In this document: positions 17,293 to 25,833 of the stretch, piece after piece
Numbering within the stretch: the stretch's first letter is position 1
Layout: each line of letters begins with the position of its first letter
Program-made: the position numbers and the translations under genes
Notes under the pieces: generated by a model
Database searches by the model: none
Told to the model about the DNA's origin: nothing
Seen by the model: the letters and a program-made list of their open reading frames with translations, nothing else
NCBI RefSeq assembly: GCF_027912515.1
Contig: NZ_CP115464.1
Coordinates: 2,418,001-2,482,000 of the forward strand
Length of the DNA: 64,000 bases
Direction: 5' to 3'
Source: Brevundimonas sp. NIBR10
Lineage (GTDB): Bacteria > Pseudomonadota > Alphaproteobacteria > Caulobacterales > Caulobacteraceae

Positions 17293-18235
17293 GGTTTCCT
17301 CCTGCTGCCGTCTCTGGCTGGTCCAGAGCTTTTTCCAACCAGGCCTGTGCGCTCTTGATGAAGTCTTGCGCGATCGCCGTGTCATAAGCCCAGGACTCGA
17401 AGCCGTGGGGCGCGCCGGGAATGGTGTCGATCACGACGTCGATGCCCGCCGCCCGAAGTCGGTCGGCATAGGCGCGGTTCTCGTCCAGAAACAGATCGAG
17501 CTCCCCGACGCCGATCCAGGCGGGTGGCAGTCCTTCCAGTCCACTGCGCCGGGCCGGCGACGCATAGTCGGGCAGGTCTCGCCCTCCGGGTTCGGCCGCC
17601 AGATAGGCGGACCAGCCCAAGGCGTTCTGCCGATTGCTCCAAACAAAATTCCCGGCAGCATCCAGGTCGCGCCGTGCGGCCGTTCGGTCATCCAGCATGG
17701 GGCTGAACAGCCACTGCGCGGCCGCATCGGGGCCATCTCTGTCCTGGATGCGCTGGATCAGACCAGCGGCCAGCCCGCCGCCGGCGCTCTGGCCGCCCAC
17801 GGCCACTCGTTTCGCATCTATGCCCAGATCGGACGCATGATCCTGCACCCACCGCCAAGCGGCGAAACAGTCGTCGAGCGGGGCCGGGAAGGAGTGTTTG
17901 GGAGCGAGGCGATAGCTGGCCGCAATCACGGGGATTCCCAGTTTTCGAGCCGTCGCGCCGCAAAGCCGATCATCGAGGACCGGGCTTCCGATGATGTATC
18001 CGCCACCGTGAATCCAGAGCAGGGCGCCCTTGGATTTTCGGACGAGGGGGACGTGAACCCTCAACCCACGCGTGGTGCCAGCGACCCTGCGCATCTCGAC
18101 GCCTTCGGTGGCGATGGCCGGAATCAGACCGATAGCGGCGTTGATCGCCCATCGTCCGAGCGCGCTGTTGAACGGTGTGGGCGGCACCTTGCGCAGCGGC
18201 CCTTGGAGTTCGGCTGCGACCCTGCCGAGTTCCAT
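17279..18235 (-). CDS. alpha/beta hydrolase, hormone-sensitive-lipase family
   Basis: A 318-residue esterase-type hydrolase. HGGGY at 76-80 forms the oxyanion hole, the nucleophile Ser150 lies in GGQSAGG, and the Asp and His appear in VGELDLFLDEN and PGAPHGFE near the C-terminus. No signal peptide is seen, so it acts in the cytosol. It could cleave the ester or lactone made by the Baeyer-Villiger enzymes of this window, though that link is inference. The ATG directly abuts the SDR stop at 18236, and its 3' end overlaps the cupin start. Confidence 0.9.
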   Translation of the reverse strand: MELGRVAAELQGPLRKVPPTPFNSALGRWAINAAIGLIPAIATEGVEMRRVAGTTRGLRVHVPLVRKSKGALLWIHGGGYIIGSPVLDDRLCGATARKLGIPVIAASYRLAPKHSFPAPLDDCFAAWRWVQDHASDLGIDAKRVAVGGQSAGGGLAAGLIQRIQDRDGPDAAAQWLFSPMLDDRTAARRDLDAAGNFVWSNRQNALGWSAYLAAEPGGRDLPDYASPARRSGLEGLPPAWIGVGELDLFLDENRAYADRLRAAGIDVVIDTIPGAPHGFESWAYDTAIAQDFIKSAQAWLEKALDQPETAAGGNHERH

Positions 18236-19015
18236 CTAGTCCCCCAACATCATGCCGGCCGCCCAGCCGCCATCCACGGCGAGGTCAACGCCGTTGATGT
18301 AGGCTGCTGCATCGCTGGCCAGCATCAAGAGGGGCCATGCCTGCTCGACCGGCGTCGAGCGTCGGCCGATCGGTTGAGCGACGGCGTCGATCACTTCGCC
18401 GGGCACCCTGGTTTCGATATCGACCAGCATCGGGGTCTGGACCGCGCCGGGGCTGGTGGCGTTGATGCGGATACCGCGCCGGATCAGCGATTGAGACTGC
18501 TGAAGTGTCCAGACGATCAGGGCTTCCTTCGAAAAGGCGTAGCCGTTGGGGATCGTGTGCTTGTTGGTCTCGAACCAGGCGAGGCCCTCGGCGAACGAGG
18601 CTGTATCGATAAATGCGAGCAGGTCCGATCGTCGATTTCGCCACCGAGCGCCGCCGTTCGAGGAAACATTCACGATCGCGCTTCCGACGCTCATGTGATC
18701 GACAAGTTTCTTGGTCAGATACCGGGTGCCCAAAAAGTTGACGCTCACAATCTCGACGGCGGGCCTTGTCGGTGACATCCCGGCGCAGTTGAGGAGTGCG
18801 TCCAGCCGACCTTCAAATCCCAGTGTATCGATTGACACAGGGTCGCCGAGATCGACCTTGTTGAAGGCCGCAAGCGAAAGGTCCGACGGGTGCAGATCCA
18901 TGCCATGCACCTCGGCGCCGGCCTCGATCAACAGCGATGCGGTCGCGTGACCGATCCCCGACGCGCATCCAGTGACGACAATCCGCTTGCCTGCGAAGCC
19001 GAGCGGATCGACCAT
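18236..19015 (-). CDS. SDR, 3-alpha-hydroxysteroid dehydrogenase-like
   Basis: A 259-residue SDR with TGCASGIG at 15-22, Ser119 in NVSSNGG, and Tyr159/Lys163 in YAFSK. The arrangement, with a 30-residue insertion between the Ser and Tyr segments and the sequence RINATSPGAVQTPML after the active site, resembles the 3-alpha-hydroxysteroid dehydrogenase/carbonyl reductase of Comamonas more than fatty-acid SDRs. It would interconvert a ring hydroxyl and ketone. I start at the ATG at 19015, seven bases after the lipoyl-domain gene stop; the open frame upstream is not part of the protein. Confidence 0.85.
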   Translation of the reverse strand: MVDPLGFAGKRIVVTGCASGIGHATASLLIEAGAEVHGMDLHPSDLSLAAFNKVDLGDPVSIDTLGFEGRLDALLNCAGMSPTRPAVEIVSVNFLGTRYLTKKLVDHMSVGSAIVNVSSNGGARWRNRRSDLLAFIDTASFAEGLAWFETNKHTIPNGYAFSKEALIVWTLQQSQSLIRRGIRINATSPGAVQTPMLVDIETRVPGEVIDAVAQPIGRRSTPVEQAWPLLMLASDAAAYINGVDLAVDGGWAAGMMLGD

Positions 19016-19022
19016 GGGCGTC

Positions 19023-19253
19023 CTACTCGATCGTGCCGATGACGGCGCCGACGTCATAGGTCGTGCCAGCGACGCCCGTGATCCGAAGCGTGCCCGAGGC
19101 CGGCGCCTCGACCTCGTTGACCGACTTGTCGCTCTCGATCGAGTAGAGCGGCTGGCCTTCAGTGATGCTTGCGCCGTCCTCTGCAAGCCATTCGCTGAGG
19201 ACGCCTTCCGTCATCGAGAAGCCGATCTTGGGCAGGATGATGTCGAATGCCAT
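19023..19253 (-). CDS. stand-alone lipoyl/biotinyl domain protein
   Basis: A 76-residue protein that is just one lipoyl domain: LPKIGFSMTEG at 7-17 and the lipoylation hairpin ESDKSVNEVEAP with Lys43. In ordinary 2-oxoacid dehydrogenases this domain is the N-terminus of E2, followed by a binding and acyltransferase domain; here the gene stops after the lipoyl domain. It follows E1 beta by 16 bases, so it is probably the acyl carrier used by that E1. The E2 catalytic domain and E3 are not in the window. The ATG at 19253 starts the protein exactly at the domain boundary. Confidence 0.85.
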   Translation of the reverse strand: MAFDIILPKIGFSMTEGVLSEWLAEDGASITEGQPLYSIESDKSVNEVEAPASGTLRITGVAGTTYDVGAVIGTIE

Positions 19254-19269
19254 GGGTCTGTGCCTGTGG

Positions 19270-20280
19270 TCAGGAAACGGCCAAGGCCGCGGGAGTTTTC
19301 GCGCCGAGAGTGGCGCGGGCGGCGTCGGCGATATCTTTGACCGACACGATGAACAGCTGTTCGAGGCCAGGCGAGAACGGCACCGACGTATAGGGGGCAC
19401 CCAGACGTTTCACTGGAGCCTTAAGTTCGCCGAACAACTCCTCCTGCAAGGTGGCGGCGATCTCGGCGCCGACACCGAACTGGCGGACGGCTTCGTGTGC
19501 GATCACGGCGCGACCGGTCTTGCGGACCGAGGCGATGACGGTCTCGCGGTCCCATGGCGAGATGGTCCGCAGATCGATCAGTTCGACCGAGACGCCATCC
19601 GCCTCCAGCTCCTTGGCCGCAGCCTCGGCGCGCATGAAAATTTCGGAGTAGCTGATGATGGTGACGTCGCGGCCTTCCTGGGCGATCCGGGCCTTGCCGA
19701 GCGGGATCGGCCCCTGGTCGGCCGGAACCTCGCAGGCATTGCCGTAGGCGCGCGAGCATTCGATGAACATACAGGGGTCGGGATCGGCGATGCAGGACAG
19801 CATCAGCCCCTTGGCGTCAGCGGCGTTCGACGGGGCAACAACCTTGATGCCCGCCGTGTGGGCGAACCAGGCCTCAAGGAAGTCGCTGTGCTGGGCGGCG
19901 GCCGCGATGCCGGCACCCGTCATCATGCGGATCACGATCGGAACCGTCGTCTGGCCGCCTGACATGAACCGCAGCTTTGCGGCGTGGTTTACGATCATGT
20001 CCATGGCCACGGTGGTGAAGTTCATCAGCATGATCTCGGCGACCGGCTTGTAGCCGTTGATCGCCGCGCCGATGGCCGCCCCCATGATCGCCTGTTCGGC
20101 GATGGGCGTGGACCGGACACGAGCATCGCCGAAGCGGGTGGACAGGCCGCGCGTGATGCCGACAACCCCGCCGCCTTCGCGGTCGGCCACGTCCTCGCCC
20201 AGGACGATGACCTTGGGATCCGCCACCATGGATTCCGCGATGGCCTCGTTGATGGCCTGGATGATGTTGATCTTGGGCAT
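19270..20280 (-). CDS. 2-oxoacid dehydrogenase E1 component, beta subunit
   Basis: A 336-residue beta subunit of a thiamine-diphosphate-dependent 2-oxoacid (pyruvate, branched-chain or acetoin type) dehydrogenase. Recognisable parts are the N-terminal INEAIAESMVADPKVIVLGEDV, the FMSGGQTTVPIVIRM region, and the C-terminal transketolase domain with DLRTISPWDRETV. It forms an alpha2beta2 E1 with the gene just upstream, whose TGA overlaps this ATG by one base. The downstream partner is the solo lipoyl domain. The 2-oxoacid oxidised is not evident. Confidence 0.9.
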   Translation of the reverse strand: MPKINIIQAINEAIAESMVADPKVIVLGEDVADREGGGVVGITRGLSTRFGDARVRSTPIAEQAIMGAAIGAAINGYKPVAEIMLMNFTTVAMDMIVNHAAKLRFMSGGQTTVPIVIRMMTGAGIAAAAQHSDFLEAWFAHTAGIKVVAPSNAADAKGLMLSCIADPDPCMFIECSRAYGNACEVPADQGPIPLGKARIAQEGRDVTIISYSEIFMRAEAAAKELEADGVSVELIDLRTISPWDRETVIASVRKTGRAVIAHEAVRQFGVGAEIAATLQEELFGELKAPVKRLGAPYTSVPFSPGLEQLFIVSVKDIADAARATLGAKTPAALAVS

Positions 20281-21293
20281 CAGGCGGCCTCGGTTTCAGC
20301 AGCGAAAACGTCGCGGGTCAGTTCGTCGGCGGACGGCAGGTCGCTGGCGAGAGCATACTGGATGGCCTCCTCGATCTGTTTGGCCAGATCGGCCTCAAGG
20401 TCGGCGAGTTGGGCCTCGGTCGCCACGCCGTCGGCGATTAGCCGGGCGCGGAAGGCCGGGACAGGGTCCTTGGCGATCGCCTCGGCCTTCTCTTCCTTGG
20501 TCATGTAGAAGTCGTCGTCGCCGAAGACGTGACCGAAGAAGCGGAAGGTCATGGCCTCGATCAGGGTCGGCCCATCGCCGTCGCGGGCCCGGTTGATGGC
20601 TTCATTGGCGGCTGCATACATGGCGAACGGGTCGTTTCCGTCCACGGTGACGCCGGGCATGTTGTACCCCACGGCGCGTTTGGAAATCTGATCAACCGAG
20701 GTGGCGTTCTCATAGCGGGTGTGTTCGCCGAACCGGTTGTTCTGGCAGACGAAGACGACGGGCAGCTTCCAAAGCGAGGCCAGGTTCAGGCTTTCGTGGA
20801 AGGCCCCGATATTGGAGGCTCCGTCGCCGAAATAGGCGATAACCACCCGACGCGTTCCATCAAGCTTGTGGGCCCAGGCCAGGCCGTTCGCAATCGGCAT
20901 CGATGAGCCGACGATGCCGGTCGTCAGGATGGCTCCGGACGCAGGATGGGTGATGTGCATCGGGCCGCCCTTGCCCTTGCAGGTGCCGGTGACCCGCCCG
21001 GCCACCTCGGCCCACAGGTCCTTGAGCGGGACGCCCTTGGCCAGCATGTCGTGGATCCCACGATAGATGGTGCAGATCTGATCCTCATTGGTGAGGTTCA
21101 CGGACACGGCGGACGGGATAACCTCCTGACCCCGCGGGGAATAATAGGGCATCATCAGTCGGCCCGACCGCACGACCTTCCGGGAGGCCTCGTCGTTCTG
21201 CATGATGAGGGACATCCGCCGGTAGATTTCGATCTGAGTGGCGGCATCCGGAACGGCTGCGTTCACGCCCTCGCCTTGCCCTGTCGTGGCCAT
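20280..21293 (-). CDS. 2-oxoacid dehydrogenase E1 component, alpha subunit
   Basis: A 337-residue E1 alpha subunit. The thiamine-diphosphate motif begins GDGASNIGAFHESLNLA at 156-172 and ends in NN at 185-186, and GKGGPMH at about 107-113 is typical. It decarboxylates a 2-oxoacid and passes the acyl group to a lipoyl domain. The ATG at 21293 is chosen because the upstream extension lies in a poor, unconserved stretch. It is separated from the thioesterase upstream by 116 bases and overlaps E1 beta by one base (TGATG). Confidence 0.9.
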   Translation of the reverse strand: MATTGQGEGVNAAVPDAATQIEIYRRMSLIMQNDEASRKVVRSGRLMMPYYSPRGQEVIPSAVSVNLTNEDQICTIYRGIHDMLAKGVPLKDLWAEVAGRVTGTCKGKGGPMHITHPASGAILTTGIVGSSMPIANGLAWAHKLDGTRRVVIAYFGDGASNIGAFHESLNLASLWKLPVVFVCQNNRFGEHTRYENATSVDQISKRAVGYNMPGVTVDGNDPFAMYAAANEAINRARDGDGPTLIEAMTFRFFGHVFGDDDFYMTKEEKAEAIAKDPVPAFRARLIADGVATEAQLADLEADLAKQIEEAIQYALASDLPSADELTRDVFAAETEAA

Positions 21294-21409
21294 CGATGCC
21301 GTCTTTCTGTGCTGGGCGGCGCAAACCTCGCGCCCCGGCCGGACTTGGCATCGCCTGCTCGCCAACAGCAAGGCGCGCCGAAGTGATTTCGCCCCGGCGA
21401 TACCGCGTT

Positions 21410-22162
21410 TCAGCGGCGGTCGAGAAACACGGTCTGGTGCGCCATGCCGATCATGCCGTCCTGATCACCAAGCCGACTGTGCACCATTCCGATTCCATTT
21501 CCCGCGCTCTCGCTGCGCGTGTCGATCAGCAGCCACGGCCCCCGTGGAATCCGCGTAAGGTGGATCGAAACGTCGACGTTGGCGTAGGTCCAATCCTTCG
21601 ACGAGACGAGGGGCCCCACGCCGGAACCATAGTCCGAAACCATCGCGACGCCTTCCAGCGCGCTCAAGGGGCAACCGGCGACGACTGAGACCTTCGGCTT
21701 CACCCACCATGCGCCGGGACCGGGATCAGGAAAGCCGCCGTGAAGGCGCACGGTGGTCGCGAAATCGGAATCGTGAGTGATCCCCACGCTCTCGGCGAGG
21801 TCAGGGAACGGGTGGGATGGCGCCGGCTCGGCCACAGGAGACAGGGCCGTTCTGACCCTCAGCGCAGACGCCCTGACCCAGGTCCGATTTCCCAGGGACA
21901 GTTCGACTTCGAGCACCTGCATTCGCTTGCCTTCGCGAACGATCCGGACAGCGGGTGTAAGGGGCGCGAGCGGCACGGCACCGAGAATATCGATCGTCAG
22001 CCGGGCAGGGGACATGGCGGCGGGAGCGGGGATCGTGTCCAGGACGTGGGCTGCAAGCCCAGCGAGCGCGACACCCATCTGGGCATTCGGGTTCCAGACG
22101 CTAACGCCCAGACCTGTCGGCGCAAAGCCGTCGCCGAGGCGGGTATAGAAGCTGTCGCTCAC
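21410..22162 (-). CDS. acyl-CoA thioesterase, double-hotdog type
   Basis: A 250-residue protein with two hotdog-like halves: an N-terminal one containing NPNAQMGVALAGLAAHVLD (about 24-42) and a C-terminal one ending in GNGIGMVHSRLGDQDGMIGM. This layout is common in thioesterase-superfamily proteins that hydrolyse acyl-CoA. It is the first gene of the leftward operon and diverges from the ferredoxin reductase at 22368. The gene probably recycles CoA during catabolism. The acyl preference cannot be seen. Confidence 0.8.
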   Translation of the reverse strand: MSDSFYTRLGDGFAPTGLGVSVWNPNAQMGVALAGLAAHVLDTIPAPAAMSPARLTIDILGAVPLAPLTPAVRIVREGKRMQVLEVELSLGNRTWVRASALRVRTALSPVAEPAPSHPFPDLAESVGITHDSDFATTVRLHGGFPDPGPGAWWVKPKVSVVAGCPLSALEGVAMVSDYGSGVGPLVSSKDWTYANVDVSIHLTRIPRGPWLLIDTRSESAGNGIGMVHSRLGDQDGMIGMAHQTVFLDRR

Positions 22163-22367
22163 GCTCGTTCCTCGTGCCTACTTCTCTCAGCCAATTCACC
22201 CGCCGAGCTCGAAACTTGGAAGGTTCGGGGTGACCTAGCAGACATCCGGTCACTGGCGGCAAACGCCCCGGCGATACCGAGCACAGCAATGGCTCGGTCG
22301 TTTGACAGCGGTTCTTTTCGGCCCCTACGCCTCGCCATCCGATGAACCAAGGGCTCGAAGTTTGACC
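22163..22367. promoter_or_regulatory. divergent promoter region with two inverted repeats
   Basis: This 205-bp stretch separates the leftward thioesterase operon from the rightward ferredoxin reductase. It holds gtgacc...ggtcac (22230-22235 and 22248-22253, perfect 6-bp arms) and accgagc...gctcggt (22276-22282 and 22292-22298, perfect 7-bp arms). Either could bind a dimeric regulator. I see no convincing promoter boxes. Confidence 0.3.
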
Positions 22368-23555
22368 ATGAATTCCATCGCGATCGTCGGCGCATCACTT
22401 GCCGGATTGAATGCTGCGGAGACCCTGCGACGGGAAGGCTTTGCCGGGCGGTTGGTAGTCTTCGGCGATGAACCGCACTTTCCCTACGACCGGCCACCGC
22501 TCTCAAAGGAGATCGCGCGCGGAGACTGGCCGCCGGAGAAGGCCGCGCTTCCGATCGACGCCTTGCTGGACGATGCGGAATGGAAACTGGGCTGTGCTGT
22601 GACCGGACTTGACGCGGCGTCGCGCACCCTGACCTACGGTGAGGGTCAGTCGGAGTCGTTCGACGGCATCGTCATCGCGACAGGCGCCGCGCCACGGCGG
22701 CTTCCCGGGACCTACATCAAGGGTGTGCATGTGGTGCGAACCCTGGATGACGCCATCGCCTTGCGAGACGATCTGGCCCGACCTGGTTGTCGTGTCGTCG
22801 TGGTCGGTGCCGGCTTCGTGGGCCAGGAGGCAGCGGCCTCGGCGCGTAAGCTGGACCTTTCGGTGACCATGATCGAGGCGGTTGCGCCGGCGGCGCATGT
22901 CCTGGGCGCGGAAATCGGCGGTATCATCGGCGATATGCACCGTCGCCATGGTGTCGATGTCCGCCTGGGGGTTGCTGCGGCGGCCTTTGAGGGCGTCGAG
23001 CGCCTGGAGCGCGTCCACCTTAGCGACGGGTCTGTCGTCGCGGCGGACGTCGCCATTCTCGGCATCGGGGTCACGCCTAACACGGGTTGGCTGGAAGGCT
23101 CTGGACTGACGATCGACAACGGCCTGGTTTGCGACGAAACCTGTCTCGCCGCGCCAGGGATCGTTGCGGCCGGGGATATCGCGCGTTGGCCGAACCGCCG
23201 CTATGGCGAGCTTCGCAGGGTCGAGCACTGGGACAATGCCGTTCGTCAGGCGGAGCACGCAGCAAAACGTCTCTTGGCCGACGGGGGCGGTCTCAATCCC
23301 GGGCCCTACATGCCTGTGCCCTGGTTCTGGTCGGATCAGTACGGCCTGAAGATGCAACTGGTCGGCTCGCCTGTGGCCCACGATGAGGTCCGGATCGTGT
23401 TCGGTTCGGGCGAAGAGGAGAGGTTCGTCGCGCTGTATCGACGCGCCGACCGGCTCGTTGCGGCCTTGGGGCTGGCCGCCACGGGCAAGCTGCTCAAATT
23501 CCGGCGCATGCTGGAGAACGATCCCTCGTGGGAAGAGGCCCTGGCGGCGGTGTAA
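22368..23555 (+). CDS. ferredoxin reductase, FAD/NAD(P)-dependent
   Basis: A 395-residue pyridine-nucleotide-disulphide-type reductase. The FAD motif GASLAG is at 8-13, PYDRPPLSKE at 39-48, the NAD(P) motif GAGFVG at 147-152, and the second FAD segment ends in AAGDIARWPN. The C-terminal domain fits the class that feeds electrons to [2Fe-2S] ferredoxins for Rieske oxygenases or P450s. No ferredoxin or P450 gene is in the window; the Rieske oxygenase at 52566 is a possible client at a distance. The ATG at 22368 is used because the glycine motif then begins at residue 8, as usual. It is convergent with the thiolase at 23569. Confidence 0.9.
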   Translation: MNSIAIVGASLAGLNAAETLRREGFAGRLVVFGDEPHFPYDRPPLSKEIARGDWPPEKAALPIDALLDDAEWKLGCAVTGLDAASRTLTYGEGQSESFDGIVIATGAAPRRLPGTYIKGVHVVRTLDDAIALRDDLARPGCRVVVVGAGFVGQEAAASARKLDLSVTMIEAVAPAAHVLGAEIGGIIGDMHRRHGVDVRLGVAAAAFEGVERLERVHLSDGSVVAADVAILGIGVTPNTGWLEGSGLTIDNGLVCDETCLAAPGIVAAGDIARWPNRRYGELRRVEHWDNAVRQAEHAAKRLLADGGGLNPGPYMPVPWFWSDQYGLKMQLVGSPVAHDEVRIVFGSGEEERFVALYRRADRLVAALGLAATGKLLKFRRMLENDPSWEEALAAV

Positions 23556-23568
23556 ACAGGCGAGGCGC

Positions 23569-24741
23569 TCAAACCTCGATCAGCACCGCCCCGGCCTGAC
23601 CGCCGCCGGCGCACATGGCGGCGACCCCCAGCCCACCTCCGCGGCGTTTCAGTTCATTGGCCAGGGTCGCGAGCATCCGTCCACCGGAGGCGGAGATCGG
23701 GTGTCCGATCGAGCACCCGCTTCCCGAGACGTTCACCGTCTCCTCGTCAAGGTTCATCGTGCGACAGGCCGCGAGCGGTACGGCTGCGAAGGCTTCGTTG
23801 ATTTCCCACAGCCGGATGTCTCCGGTGGAGAGCCCGGCGCGCATCAACAGCTTGCGCGCAACGTCAGGGACCGAGACACCCGTGCGGGCGGGGTCGATCC
23901 CGATCGACGTCCAGCCGCGGATCGTCGCCAGAATTTCCCGACCTTCGGCGCGCGCGATCTCGTCGCTGGTAACGACCATGGCGGCGGCGGCGTCATTGAG
24001 ACCGCTCGAATTGCCCGCGGTGATCGAAAAGCCCTCGATCTCGGGGTGAAGCACGGCCAGCGAGGCCAATTTTTCAAGGGAGCCGCCGCGTCGCGGATGC
24101 TCGTCCACCTTGAACTCGACCTCCTGGCCATCAGCGTTCCGGACGCGGACCGGGACAATCTCGTCCAGGAACCGACCCTCATCGATCGCTGCGATCGCGC
24201 GCGCGTGAGACCGGAAAGCCCAGGCGTCCATCTCCTCTCGCGTGAGGCCGACTTCCTTGGCGGCGTTCCATCCCACCGTAATGGACATGTCGCGATTGGG
24301 CGCTTCGGCGCTGTCGGGATGGGTTGGCGGGATCCACCAGTCGATCCATTCTCCGGTGACAGGGTCGCGTCGCTGCATTCGCGGCGACATGGACATGGCG
24401 TTGACCCCGCCCGCCACGATGATCCGTTCCATACCGGCCAGAACCGCGCCGGCCGCCACGCCCACGGCGCTGAGGCCACCCGCACAATGGCGGTTTACGG
24501 CCATGCCGGCAGCCCGGAACATGCCCAGCTCCACGGCCGCATGCCGCGCCACGGCTCCGCCGCCCGCCATCGACTCGGCGAGAACGACGTCGTCGACATC
24601 CTGGGGATCGAAGCCAGACCGTTCGACCGCTGCGCGGACGACGATCGCGGCGAGCGCTTCCGCCGACATGTTGGCGAGCGAACCCTTGCGGGCGGTTCCA
24701 ACGGCGGTGCGGACCGCACTCACAACCACGGCGGACGACAT
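23569..24741 (-). CDS. acetyl-CoA acyltransferase (thiolase, FadA type)
   Basis: A 390-residue degradative thiolase. The acylated Cys86 is in NRHCAGGLSAVG, the His is in GCSIGHPISASGG, and the second Cys377 is in AAMCAGGGQAG, so all catalytic residues are present, unlike the Ltp-type protein at 11056. It would cleave 3-ketoacyl-CoA with CoA in the last step of beta-oxidation. It stands alone on this strand between the ferredoxin reductase (convergent) and the duplicated-barrel protein at 24969 (divergent). The 227-bp upstream region shows no repeat I can name. Confidence 0.92.
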   Translation of the reverse strand: MSSAVVVSAVRTAVGTARKGSLANMSAEALAAIVVRAAVERSGFDPQDVDDVVLAESMAGGGAVARHAAVELGMFRAAGMAVNRHCAGGLSAVGVAAGAVLAGMERIIVAGGVNAMSMSPRMQRRDPVTGEWIDWWIPPTHPDSAEAPNRDMSITVGWNAAKEVGLTREEMDAWAFRSHARAIAAIDEGRFLDEIVPVRVRNADGQEVEFKVDEHPRRGGSLEKLASLAVLHPEIEGFSITAGNSSGLNDAAAAMVVTSDEIARAEGREILATIRGWTSIGIDPARTGVSVPDVARKLLMRAGLSTGDIRLWEINEAFAAVPLAACRTMNLDEETVNVSGSGCSIGHPISASGGRMLATLANELKRRGGGLGVAAMCAGGGQAGAVLIEV

Positions 24742-24968
24742 TGAATGCTCTCCAGATCAACGCCGTTGTCTGGCACGACGTGGTCCAGCCGGTAAGCCAT
24801 CTGTAGTCAAGGCCAAGCGGCGGACCACAGTCATCGCCGGGGCGGTAGCGACGTCGGCCGCAACACCACGCGGGCGATATCTCGGGTGCTTGCGATCGCG
24901 CCGGATTGCTTGCCGGACTGCAGTGCGTAAAGCCAGCCCGACGCCGCCCAATGACAGGAGTGGGGGAC

Positions 24969-25760
24969 ATGACACTCTATACGACGCTCCATCTTCACAA
25001 TGTTCCCGAGGACAAGACCGGAGCCTATGCAGATTGGTTCGATGGTCCGCACCGTGACGCCCTGGTTCGGTTGAAGGGCTTTGCCGGGGCAGATCGCTAT
25101 GAAGTCACTGAGGCCCAGATCATGCCTGATGCCGTTCAGTGCTGGCGATATCTGAGCGTTTACGATTTTGAGGTCAGTGACCCGAAGCTCCAGATTCCCG
25201 CGCTCGGTCCATTGCTCGCGGAGGCTCGCGACTCCGGACTGGTCTCAGCAGATGGCGCGGAGCGACTTCACACATTCCAACTGTTCGGCGACTGGAAAAT
25301 CGGCCCGAACTGGCAGCGGGACAAGCCTTTGTCGGGCGTCAGCATCATCCTGGGCAACTATGTTCCCGGACGTTTCGACGAATACCAGGCCTGGTATGAG
25401 AACGTGCACAGCGTCGAGGTGATCAACGTTCCGGGCCATGTCGGCATGAAGCGCGGCGTCCTGTCTGATATTCAGGTCGAGCCGCGCAGCTACTGTCCCG
25501 GCGACCAGCTCGTGATGACGGCTCAGCAGACCGACGATCTGATTTTCACGGTCACCGACTTTGGCATGCGCGCATTGGGCAAATCTCCCAGCGGGGTCAC
25601 CATGGAGCCGCGCTCAAAAGCCGGCTCGGTCGCGCGGACGGTTCACTATTTTAGAAAGATCAGCGGCACGGAGTTCTGGCCGGGAGGCGTGGCCTATGCC
25701 GGTGATCTCTCTGTCTACCCGGAGGCAACGCGTGGGCAGTCGGCATCGCCGTGGCGATAG
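24969..25760 (+). CDS. uncharacterised protein with two dimeric alpha/beta-barrel-like repeats
   Basis: I do not recognise a named family with certainty. The 263-residue protein shows an internal duplication: a first unit with YADWFDGPHRDALVRLKGF near residues 19-37 and a second with YQAWYENVHSVEVINVPGH near 139-157, each followed by a G..R strand. The spacing of W, H and G resembles EthD-like and other ferredoxin-fold (dimeric alpha/beta barrel) proteins. The ATG at 24969 follows a GGAG-containing stretch. It is the first gene of a rightward run with an SDR, an aldehyde dehydrogenase and a TetR gene. A decarboxylase, isomerase or binding role is possible. Confidence 0.65.
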   Translation: MTLYTTLHLHNVPEDKTGAYADWFDGPHRDALVRLKGFAGADRYEVTEAQIMPDAVQCWRYLSVYDFEVSDPKLQIPALGPLLAEARDSGLVSADGAERLHTFQLFGDWKIGPNWQRDKPLSGVSIILGNYVPGRFDEYQAWYENVHSVEVINVPGHVGMKRGVLSDIQVEPRSYCPGDQLVMTAQQTDDLIFTVTDFGMRALGKSPSGVTMEPRSKAGSVARTVHYFRKISGTEFWPGGVAYAGDLSVYPEATRGQSASPWR

Positions 25761-25833
25761 CGGATGGGTGTCGCGCGCACGGCTATCCGCGTCGTGGCAG
25801 GATTGAACGACAGGCAAGGATGCAGGAGCAGAC

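Noticed and set aside
17255..18775. Long open frame (506 codons) on the plus strand
   Set aside because: It spans the antisense of the hydrolase, SDR and cupin genes and encodes no recognisable domain.
21390..22279. 16-bp direct repeat cgccccggcgataccg flanking the thioesterase gene (21390-21405 and 22264-22279)
   Set aside because: A match of this length is expected about once by chance in a GC-rich window of this size. There is no other sign of insertion or duplication.
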